The translations under genes were made by a program, and so were the position numbers. This document shows positions 1 through 5,521 of a DNA stretch of 11,886 bases, one piece after another (positions within the stretch are counted from its first letter, which is position 1; the number at the start of each line of letters is the position of its first letter). The notes under the pieces are model-generated. The model did no database searches. It was not told the DNA's origin and was given only the letters and a program-made list of their open reading frames with translations. This DNA comes from an uncultured Prevotella sp. (lineage in GTDB: Bacteria > Bacteroidota > Bacteroidia > Bacteroidales > Bacteroidaceae), in the NCBI GenBank assembly GCA_900550635.1, contig URSZ01000070.1, positions 1 to 11,886 of the forward strand, in the 5' to 3' direction.

Positions 1-660
1 AACGGCAAGTACTACTGCTTCGTTACCGTGAGCAACAAGGAAAAAGGCATATTGCGCGGAACAACCATATTGCGCTCCGACAACGGTCCCGCAGGGCCTT
101 ACCACACCATTATACCCGACGTAAAGCTGCACATCACGCCGTTCGGAATGCAGTGCCTCGACGGCGCGCTCTACGTTGACGAGAAAAACGACCCGTGGGT
201 GGTTTTCTGCGTTGAATGGAACGGACCGAACGTAAAGGACAAGGTAGGAGAGATATGGTGCCAGCGGCTTAACAAAGACCTGACCAAAGCCATAGGCGCG
301 CCGCAGCGGCTCTTTGCGGCCAACGAGGCGGAATGGCCCATGCGCATAGGCGAGGGCGGAATGATAACCGACGCGTCATTTGTGTGGCGTGACAAGGAAA
401 GCGGCAACCTGCTCATGCTGTGGTCGAGCTTCTCGCCAAAATACTCCATCGGACAGTCAATTTCAAAATCGGGAAGCATACTCGGCCCGTGGGAACACGA
501 AAAAGAACCGGTATTCAAAAACAACGGTGGCCACCAAATGGTTTTCGAAGACCTCGAAGGCAACCTGAAAATCTCTTTCCACTCGCCAAACGAGGGCGGA
601 AGCCACCTCGTCATAAAAGACCTGAAGATAAAGGACGGCAAGTTCCTGCCGATAGAATAA
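1..660 (+). CDS. Glycoside hydrolase family 43-like protein, C-terminal part (5' end outside window)
   Basis: The frame is open from base 1, so the gene starts before the window; 219 residues are visible up to the TAA at 658-660. The pattern is that of a five-bladed beta-propeller glycosidase of the GH43 type common in Bacteroidetes, which usually cleave arabinose- or xylose-containing side chains of plant polysaccharides. Landmarks (residues of the visible part): LDGALYVD at 53-60, whose Asp54 fits the conserved pKa-modulating Asp; NEAEW at 108-112, whose Glu109 fits the general acid; ITDASF at 122-127; LLMLWSSF at 137-144; and GGHQMVFED at 176-184 followed by SFHSPN, the typical last blade with its conserved His178. 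The nucleophilic Asp would be in the missing N-terminal part, as would any signal peptide. The GTG at 28 is internal, not a start. The family call is by motif memory; substrate and subfamily cannot be told. It ends in its own terminator and is not linked to the genes that follow. Confidence 0.8.
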   Translation, partial: NGKYYCFVTVSNKEKGILRGTTILRSDNGPAGPYHTIIPDVKLHITPFGMQCLDGALYVDEKNDPWVVFCVEWNGPNVKDKVGEIWCQRLNKDLTKAIGAPQRLFAANEAEWPMRIGEGGMITDASFVWRDKESGNLLMLWSSFSPKYSIGQSISKSGSILGPWEHEKEPVFKNNGGHQMVFEDLEGNLKISFHSPNEGGSHLVIKDLKIKDGKFLPIE

Positions 661-667
661 GCAACGC

Positions 668-694
668 AAAGCCCTGCCCCGTGCAGGGCTTTTT
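668..694 (+). terminator. Intrinsic terminator of the GH43-like gene
   Basis: A perfect 10-bp stem (668-677 with 683-692, AAAGCCCTGC/GCAGGGCTTT) closes a 5-base loop. The T-tract overlaps the right arm and runs on to 694. It begins 7 bases after the stop codon of the upstream gene. Confidence 0.9.
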
Positions 695-830
695 CATACC
701 CGCCCGGCAAAGCGTCCGCGTAAAGCCCGACATCATGCAACGCCGGCCGCCGCCAAGCAACATGCCCGTGCGGAACCGGAAGCGCCTGTTAGGATTCTTT
801 TCCCTCGCCGGGGCATGCGTGGCGGAAATG

Positions 831-1025
831 TTAAACCCAAAACGGTCATTAGGCGATTATGTATTAACGTCAAGCGCGGCCCCTTCGCCAACTTACGCAC
901 TTCTGCCGTCATCTGTCTTCCCTCCCGGCTTCGCCGTAGCCCGCTACGCCTTCAGCCGGGCGTAAAGCTATCCGCCAGGCACAAGCACGCAATTTGACGA
1001 AGCCTAACGACCGATTTAGGTTTAA
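831..1025. mobile_element. MITE-like element with 24-bp terminal inverted repeats
   Basis: Bases 831-854 and 1002-1025 are inverted copies of each other, 21 of 24 positions matching (mismatches at the 8th, 12th and 18th positions of the left arm). The outer ends read TTAAACC and GGTTTAA; the inner ends read TTAGGC and GCCTAA. A second short inverted pair, CGTCAA at 868-873 and TTGACG at 994-999, lies inside the first, and the middle is occupied by a GC-rich palindrome (924-960). The element is about 195 bp and contains no convincing gene. AATG occurs just outside both ends (827-830 and 1027-1030), which might be a short target duplication, but that is weak. No transposase is present, so a non-autonomous element is an inference; a REP-like structured repeat is the alternative. 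Confidence 0.55.
924..960. repeat. GC-rich palindrome inside the MITE-like element
   Basis: CCCGGCT (924-930) pairs with AGCCGGG (954-960). Within it, after a small internal loop, CGTAG (935-939) pairs with CTACG (944-948) around a CCCG loop. The result is a two-tier stem of 7 and 5 bp, like the imperfect hairpins of bacterial REP-type repeats. It has no T-tract on either side, so it is not a simple terminator. Confidence 0.6.
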
Positions 1026-1062
1026 GAATGCCGTTTGTTTTGCGGTAAACACGTTATAATAT

Positions 1063-1120
1063 GGCAATACCCGTTTGGCGGAATCCATTTATGGTTCGAA
1101 CGTCAGAGCAGGGCATTGCC
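1063..1120. repeat. Inverted repeat beyond the aroC 3' end
   Basis: GGCAATACCC (1063-1072) and GGGCATTGCC (1111-1120) are complementary at 9 of 10 positions, the tenth being able to form a wobble pair in RNA. They enclose 38 bases. The pair lies 21-78 bases downstream of the aroC stop on the minus strand. No T-tract follows, so it is not a canonical terminator, but it could form a 3' structure on the aroC transcript. No better aroC terminator is visible before the inverted-repeat element. Confidence 0.4.
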
Positions 1121-1140
1121 TTGGTATAGTGAATCGTTTT

Positions 1141-2217
1141 TTACATCCGGTCGGTGCGTTGCAGCAGATAGTGGTCGAACAACACCATTGCCGCCATGGC
1201 CTCTACGATAGGCACAGCCCTTGGCACGACGCACGGGTCGTGCCGCCCGCGTGCCTTTATTATGGTGGGATTCCCGGAGATGTCTACTGTCTTTTGCTCT
1301 GTTTTCAGTGTGGGAACGGGCTTGAATGCCACGCGGAAAGTTATGTCCATGCCGTTGGAGATTCCGCCCTGCACTCCACCGCTGTGGTTTGTTGCAGTGG
1401 CTATTCCTCCCCTTCCGTCGGGGATGAAAGCGTCGTTATAATCAGACCCCGATTTTTCTGCGGCGGCAAACCCGTCGCCTATTTCGAATCCGCGTGCCGC
1501 ATTAATCGACATTTCGGCTGCTGCAAGGTCGGAATGCAGTTTTCCGAACACGGGGCTTCCCAATCCTACAGGGCAGCCGCGCACAACGCAGTCAACCACT
1601 CCGCCTACGGTGTCGCCATTGGCCAGCGCCTGCCTTACGGCGGCTTCCATCCTATCAGCCGTGTTGGCGTCGGGGCAGCGCACGGCGTTTGATTCCACTT
1701 CCTCTTCTGTACAGAAACGGTATCCGCCCGAAAGACATACACCTCCTATGCGCGAAGTATAGGCCCGTATCTCCACGCCCAGGCTGCGGAGGGCGGTTTT
1801 TGCGAAAGCACCGGCTACAACGCGCGCTATCGTCTCGCGTGCGCTTTGTCTTCCGCCGCCACGGTAGTCGCGCAGGCCATATTTCTTGAAATAAGTGTAA
1901 TCGGCATGCGAGGGGCGGAACAGGTCTTTCATCTCGCTGTAATCCTGTGAGCGCTGGTTTTCGTTGCGTACCTCGAAGCCTATAGGCATTCCGGTTGTCA
2001 CGCCTTCGAACACGCCCGAGAGAATCTCCACGCGGTCGCTCTCCTTGCGCGGCGTGCTTATTGCGCTCTGTCCGGGGCGGCGGCGGTCGAGTTCCTTTTG
2101 TATGAAGGTTTCGTCAATGCGTATGCCTGCCGGCATTCCGTCTATAACGCCGCCTACTGCCGTGCCGTGGCTTTCGCCGTAAGATGTAAGGCGGAATATG
2201 TGTCCTGTTGTATTCAT
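1141..2217 (-). CDS. aroC: Chorismate synthase
   Basis: Chorismate synthase converts 5-enolpyruvylshikimate-3-phosphate to chorismate, the last common step of the shikimate pathway to Phe, Tyr, Trp and folate, using reduced FMN in the cytoplasm. The 358-residue protein has the usual family length. Visible signatures: SYGESHG at 12-18 with catalytic His17; RPSHADYTYFKKYG at 101-114 with catalytic His104; GGRQSARET at 121-129, the second family signature with Gln where Ser is more common; and GRHDPCVVPRAVPIVEA near the C-terminus, the third signature. I chose the ATG at 2217 (MNTTGHIFRLTSYGESHG), which matches the family N-terminus. The in-frame ATG at 2250 would add 11 unrelated residues and overlap the upstream gene. 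With the chosen start it lies 16 bp after the DUF4954 gene on the same strand, so the two are very likely co-transcribed. Confidence 0.97.
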   Translation of the reverse strand: MNTTGHIFRLTSYGESHGTAVGGVIDGMPAGIRIDETFIQKELDRRRPGQSAISTPRKESDRVEILSGVFEGVTTGMPIGFEVRNENQRSQDYSEMKDLFRPSHADYTYFKKYGLRDYRGGGRQSARETIARVVAGAFAKTALRSLGVEIRAYTSRIGGVCLSGGYRFCTEEEVESNAVRCPDANTADRMEAAVRQALANGDTVGGVVDCVVRGCPVGLGSPVFGKLHSDLAAAEMSINAARGFEIGDGFAAAEKSGSDYNDAFIPDGRGGIATATNHSGGVQGGISNGMDITFRVAFKPVPTLKTEQKTVDISGNPTIIKARGRHDPCVVPRAVPIVEAMAAMVLFDHYLLQRTDRM

Positions 2218-2233
2218 TGTGTTGCGTTTTTGT

Positions 2234-4231
2234 TTACATTTTGTCGGCAAGAGACTTCAGGCGTTCTATAAGTTCGTTGCCGAGCGCGGTTTTATCTTCT
2301 ATGTGCTTGCACACCATCTTTACGAATGCGTCGCTTTCGAATTCTCCACGCACCTGCTCGAAATCGAAGTCGCGCTGTTCCGTGGAGCCGTCAACGCCGA
2401 AGCCTATGCGCGATACCATTGAGAACTCCTTGCGCGCGTCGTCGTACAGCATACGGTCCAATGCCACGACAGATTCGTTCCACTTTTTCACGATACCGAT
2501 TATGTCTTCGGGAGTCAGCTGCTCGTATGTCTTGCCGTACCACCGCGGCATTACATCGCACACCCACGTCCATTCCATGTCGTAATAACGTTTGTGCATG
2601 TCGCGGAAAAATGCTTCGGTTTCTTCGAGCGTGTATCCGGGAGTGCTTACTATGTGGTCTATCTCATTGCTTACGGCCTGTTTTGGCACAATCAGTCCCA
2701 GCAGGTCAATCCATTCGCCTTGGCCGAGGCTGTCGGTAGGCTTCATGCGTCTGTGCAAATCGTCGATGTCGGCAAATGCGCCGCCTTCGAGCCTTTTTAT
2801 TATGGAGTTGCCCATGAATTTATGCACAGCAAGCGTATAAAGGTTTATTCCTTTCTCGAGTGAATGGTTTTTTATCGTAGTGCTTTGGAACGAATAGGTT
2901 TCGGATGTTTCGCCCGAGGTCTTTTTCAATCCCTGCAAGGTATTTATGCCTTGCAGCATTTTTTGTATGGTGTACGGGCTGAGCAGGTTGAAGTTAATAC
3001 AGTCGAGCTTGTTCGGGTCTTTGCGCTTGTCTCTTCTTGGCCATTTTTGCGCGTCGCGTATTGTTCCCACGCTTTTGAGATTTGCGCCCGGAACGAGGTA
3101 TGATTTACTGCCGTGTTCTATAAGATATGAGAAAGGCATGCCCGATGTGTCGGGGTGGTTTACGTGACGTCCCATGATGAGCGAGAATGCTCCTATCTTT
3201 GCGGGCCAAAGTATATACGAGTCGCTCGTCGTCTTGGAGCCGCGCTCCACCACGCCCTGGTGTATCGGCCCGAGCTTGTACATGTGGTTGCTTTGGTTAG
3301 AGCCGCTTCCGGCGTTGAGGAACGAGAACATTCCGGCTATCAGAAGGCTCGACTTGTGCATGGTAACTGTATAGGGGCCGGCCAGTATTGCGCAGGCTTC
3401 TCCGTTTTCTCCCTGACAGTTGCTGAAGAAAAGCGAGTCGTGTGCCGAGAACAGGTGTGCAAGGTGGCAGGCCTGCCCTATGAAGCAGCGCGACATTACC
3501 ACCCCGTCGCTGACGTATGCCCCCGAGCTTATGATGAAATCCTCTGCGGTTACGTTGGGTCCTATGTACACCGGGGCTTCGGCATTGCTGTTCACCGTAC
3601 CGTTGTCCAACCTTGAGGCTCCGTCGATACGGCAACGGTCGCCAATGCATACGTTACGGATGGTGCCGGTGTTTATTATATATACGCCGTTGCCTATGTG
3701 TGCGCGGTTGCTTTTCAGTGCGGATGAATATTCCCTTATCATCGTGCGCAGCCGTTCCGTAAGGTCGGGGCGGTGGCGGTACATGGCTATTATATATGCC
3801 AGTTGGGCTGATAGACGGTTGTAGATAGGAACTTCGCGTCCGCCCGTCTCATTCAGCACCGATACATCGGTGTTGTTCCCGAAGGTGCTTTCGCCTTCGG
3901 TAAGCATTAGGTTTACGTTCTGTATGTAGCAGTCGCTGCCTATGTTGTAGTTTGCTATGTAGTTGGGTATGTTTTCGATTAGCGTGTTGTTGCCTACGGT
4001 GCAGTTGTGCAGCATTACGTGGTGCAGGCCCGCTTTCTTCTTTAATCCTCCCGGCAGCAGGATGTCTTTTTCAAAAACTCCCAGTGTTATGTCTCCCGAG
4101 AAGCGTGCGTGTGAAATGTTCGCGGTTGTGAAACCCTCGGCCACTCTGATTTTCGACCAGTCTTCGGCTTGGCAGAACTGGGCGGACAGCCTGGCTATCT
4201 CGTCGGCGTCCAGGTTACGGTAGTTTGTCAT
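2234..4231 (-). CDS. DUF4954 family protein, large left-handed beta-helix-like protein of unknown function
   Basis: This is a 665-residue protein. The opening (MTNYRNLDADEIARLSAQFC) and overall pattern match a Bacteroidetes family I recognise as DUF4954; I know no established function. Roughly residues 35-130 and 185-350 are rich in hexapeptide-like turns (for example VGNNTLIEN, IGSDCYIQN, IGDRCRIDG, IGPNVTAED, IGQACHLAH), the signature of a left-handed parallel beta-helix as in acyl- and nucleotidyl-transferases. A helical stretch lies between them (YNRLSAQLAYIIAMYRHRP). A highly ordered segment around residues 320-370 (KLGPIHQGVVERGSK, IMGRHVNHPD) has conserved-looking His residues. The C-terminal third is mostly helical. 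No signal peptide or membrane segment is seen, so it is probably cytoplasmic. The start at 4231 fits the family; the ATG at 4267 adds 12 unlikely residues. It probably forms an operon with aroC, 16 bp downstream. A sugar- or acyl-transferase-like role is only a guess from the fold. Confidence 0.88.
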   Translation of the reverse strand: MTNYRNLDADEIARLSAQFCQAEDWSKIRVAEGFTTANISHARFSGDITLGVFEKDILLPGGLKKKAGLHHVMLHNCTVGNNTLIENIPNYIANYNIGSDCYIQNVNLMLTEGESTFGNNTDVSVLNETGGREVPIYNRLSAQLAYIIAMYRHRPDLTERLRTMIREYSSALKSNRAHIGNGVYIINTGTIRNVCIGDRCRIDGASRLDNGTVNSNAEAPVYIGPNVTAEDFIISSGAYVSDGVVMSRCFIGQACHLAHLFSAHDSLFFSNCQGENGEACAILAGPYTVTMHKSSLLIAGMFSFLNAGSGSNQSNHMYKLGPIHQGVVERGSKTTSDSYILWPAKIGAFSLIMGRHVNHPDTSGMPFSYLIEHGSKSYLVPGANLKSVGTIRDAQKWPRRDKRKDPNKLDCINFNLLSPYTIQKMLQGINTLQGLKKTSGETSETYSFQSTTIKNHSLEKGINLYTLAVHKFMGNSIIKRLEGGAFADIDDLHRRMKPTDSLGQGEWIDLLGLIVPKQAVSNEIDHIVSTPGYTLEETEAFFRDMHKRYYDMEWTWVCDVMPRWYGKTYEQLTPEDIIGIVKKWNESVVALDRMLYDDARKEFSMVSRIGFGVDGSTEQRDFDFEQVRGEFESDAFVKMVCKHIEDKTALGNELIERLKSLADKM

Positions 4232-4250
4232 AGAATCGAAATTTGCATAT

Positions 4251-4300
4251 AAAAAGAAAAAACGCAATGCCTTATCCTTATGCAGGACAGTTAAGCATTG
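4251..4300 (-). terminator. Terminator-like hairpin between the flavin reductase gene and DUF4954 (possible leader attenuator)
   Basis: Read on the minus strand, CAATGC-TTA pairs with TAA-GGCATTG across 4300-4265 (9 bp with one bulged base). An inner TCCT/AGGA stem closes a GCATA loop. CG and then TTTTTTCTTTTT follow (4262-4251). This is the layout of an intrinsic terminator. It lies 94 bases past the flavin reductase stop and ends 19 bases before the DUF4954 ATG. It either ends the flavin reductase transcript or sits in the DUF4954-aroC leader. The sequence alone does not decide between these. Confidence 0.6.
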
Positions 4301-4315
4301 ATTACGGTTTAAGGG

Positions 4316-4324
4316 GCAAAATTA
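4316..4324 (-). promoter_or_regulatory. Candidate -7 box for the DUF4954-aroC operon
   Basis: On the minus strand 4324-4316 reads TAATTTTGC, an exact match to the Bacteroidetes -7 consensus TAnnTTTGY. No good -33 TTTG/TTG lies at the usual 19-21 base spacing. A second -7-like box, TATTTTTG, is at 4363-4356, also without a clear partner. If the first is used, transcription would start around 4308 and the terminator-like hairpin (4300-4265) would be the first thing transcribed. Confidence 0.3.
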
Positions 4325-4394
4325 GTTAAACCTGCCCGAATACCTTTGTTTCAATCAAAAATAATGTAACCTTTCTGAATGTTATTCTCTTTGG

Positions 4395-4904
4395 TCATTC
4401 GCGCAGCCAGGCGTTCTGTATCTCGCCTATGTACATGTGGTGCAGCCCGCCGTGCCCCTCGCCGTACCAGCGCCCGAGCAGGCTTTTGTCGATGAAGCAG
4501 CTTTCCTTTATGGTGTCGGTGTACAGTTTGCGGCATTCCAGGCTCAGGCGCGACTGCTCGTACAGCACGTTGCCCTGTTCAGTAAATACGGGTCTTAGTC
4601 CGGTAGCTGCAATCTTGTCGATGTCGCGCCCCGACTTGGAGCCGCATATCTTGTGAATGTCCTTGTTTTCGTATCCGAGGAACGAAAGTGTGAAACATTC
4701 GCTTCGTTCCATGAATTCGAACGTGTACCGTTCGGGGCGTATGAACACGAAAGCCACGGGCGTGCCCCAGAGTTCGCCTGTGCCGCCCCAGCTTGCCGTC
4801 ATGGTGTTGAACTTGTCCTTGCTTCCGGCCGTAACGAGCATCCATTCCTTCGATATGGCCTCGAAAAAATTGTCGTTCAAATCTTTTAATTCTACTTTTC
4901 TCAT
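4395..4904 (-). CDS. Flavin reductase family protein (FMN-binding)
   Basis: This 169-residue protein belongs to the flavin reductase-like, FMN-binding split-barrel family. The N-terminal half shows the family pattern: an initial strand reaching MLVTAGSKDKFNTMTASWGG (about residues 22-41), then GTPVAFVFIRPERYTFEFME, where Arg and Tyr near FMN are typical, then FTLSFLGYENKDIHKICGSKSGRD. Members bind FMN and either reduce flavin with NAD(P)H or act as small flavoprotein oxidoreductases; the partner and substrate here are unknown. No signal peptide is seen, so it is cytoplasmic. The start at 4904 is the natural family start and is preceded by a good promoter. Downstream, 163 bp separate it from the DUF4954 gene, with a terminator-like hairpin between, so it is probably its own transcription unit. 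Reduced FMN is also the cofactor of AroC, encoded nearby; a functional link is only a possibility. Confidence 0.88.
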   Translation of the reverse strand: MRKVELKDLNDNFFEAISKEWMLVTAGSKDKFNTMTASWGGTGELWGTPVAFVFIRPERYTFEFMERSECFTLSFLGYENKDIHKICGSKSGRDIDKIAATGLRPVFTEQGNVLYEQSRLSLECRKLYTDTIKESCFIDKSLLGRWYGEGHGGLHHMYIGEIQNAWLRE

Positions 4905-4929
4905 CTTTTCGTGTTTTGTTTTGCTACCG

Positions 4930-4960
4930 TAAAATTACAACGATTCGGCGCAACGGCAAA
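4930..4960 (-). promoter_or_regulatory. Bacteroidetes-type promoter of the flavin reductase gene
   Basis: On the minus strand TTTG (4960-4957), 19 bases, then TAATTTTA (4937-4930) match the Bacteroidetes consensus TTTG-N19-TAnnTTTG except for the last base. The -7 box ends 25 bases before the ATG at 4904, giving a short leader. Confidence 0.6.
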
Positions 4961-5018
4961 GCACTGCACACCGAAAAACGCCTGCGGCTTTGCGCCACTT
5001 ACGTGGGAACGGACAAAT

Positions 5019-5133
5019 GCGCCGGCGCGGAAGATAAAACTGGTATAGGATATTTATTCGCGAATCTGGTTATTCTTCCATTTTCGGGGCGATAAAAACG
5101 GCTCGTGTAAACCCCGCTTAAAATGCGCATTTT
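5019..5133. other. Cluster of short perfect palindromes in the divergent intergenic region
   Basis: Three perfect palindromes stand between the two divergent genes: GCGCCGGCGC (5019-5028), ATTCGCGAAT (5056-5065) and AAAATGCGCATTTT (5120-5133). Their function is unknown; the last, at 14 bases, is the most operator-like. No gene is supported anywhere in 4905-5521. Confidence 0.4.
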
Positions 5134-5142
5134 CAGCGCCGC

Positions 5143-5206
5143 AAAAATATGTCTGAGATAATTTAAAATATGTGCCTTGTATTTTAAAATATGTCAGACA
5201 TATTTT
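5143..5206 (+). repeat. Palindromic AT-rich repeat, copy A (upstream of ilvD)
   Basis: Two versions of one 21-base palindrome, arms AAAATATGTC and GACATATTTT around one base, are centred at 5154 (19 of 21 matching) and 5196 (perfect). The centres are 42 bp apart, about four helical turns. Between them is GTGCCTTGTATTTT (5172-5185). Bases 5143-5190 align without gaps to 11833-11880 at 41 of 48 positions, so this is a true repeat. The TTG in the core and the downstream TATTTTTTG (5201-5209) loosely resemble a promoter with a 21-base spacer. Confidence 0.75.
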
Positions 5207-5220
5207 TTGTTTGCTCGAAC

Positions 5221-5255
5221 GCGTGTTTCGCACATCCCGAAACGAGTGCTTTTTT
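5221..5255 (+). terminator. Orphan terminator-like hairpin, plus strand
   Basis: GTTTCG (5225-5230) pairs with CGAAAC (5238-5243) around a 7-base loop. The stem is extended below a small internal loop by GCG (5221-5223) with TGC (5247-5249), one pair being a wobble. Six T's follow at once (5250-5255). No plus-strand gene lies upstream in this intergenic region, so if it works it ends an unannotated short transcript. Confidence 0.4.
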
Positions 5256-5435
5256 ACGGTGAATATTCATTCATTGCCGGCAGGCGGTGTGGCGTATTAA
5301 AATAATGAGTGCCGAACGGAATGACATATTGGCAACTGTTCTTGATAATGGCGTAAAAACAAATGCACGTTTTTGTTTAAAGTGTGTCATTTTGCCATAA
5401 AAAAGCACGAATTTTGATTAAAACAGTAGTACGGG

Positions 5436-5467
5436 TTTGTTTTTTAGCTAAAAAGGAACTATTTTTG
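5436..5467 (+). promoter_or_regulatory. Bacteroidetes-type promoter of the ilv operon
   Basis: TTTG (5436-5439), 20 bases, then TATTTTTG (5460-5467) followed by C match the consensus TTTG-N19/20-TAnnTTTGY. Transcription would start near 5474, giving a leader of about 48 bases before the ilvD ATG at 5522. I see no Ile/Leu/Val-rich leader peptide in it. Confidence 0.7.
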
Positions 5468-5521
5468 CGAATTGAGGCGGTGCATTATCCAACATGCGTC
5501 CGCAACGCAGATATAACAATT

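Noticed and set aside
420..965. Plus-strand open frame of 181 codons crossing the end of the GH43-like gene and the inverted-repeat element
   Set aside because: Its first half is an out-of-frame reading of the glycosidase gene, it crosses a strong terminator, and its translation resembles no protein family I know.
831..1025. Integron attC site, because the ends contain TTAGGC and GCCTAAC
   Set aside because: attC sites run from RYYYAAC to GTTRRRY; here the order is reversed, the arms continue out as a 24-bp inverted repeat, and no integrase or cassette gene is nearby.
1075..1692. Plus-strand open frame antisense to aroC
   Set aside because: It is a shadow of the aroC coding sequence on the opposite strand; the translation is rich in Cys/His and lacks domain character.
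4351..4536. Small minus-strand open frame overlapping the end of the flavin reductase gene
   Set aside because: It is an out-of-frame shadow with an Arg/His-rich translation and no independent support.
5384..5521. N-terminal extension of IlvD to an ATG at 5384
   Set aside because: The extra 46 residues are not part of the family and would place the start upstream of the promoter at 5436-5467.
5468..5521. Leader peptide-type attenuator for the ilv operon
   Set aside because: The short leader after the promoter has no open frame rich in Ile, Leu or Val codons and no terminator hairpin before ilvD.
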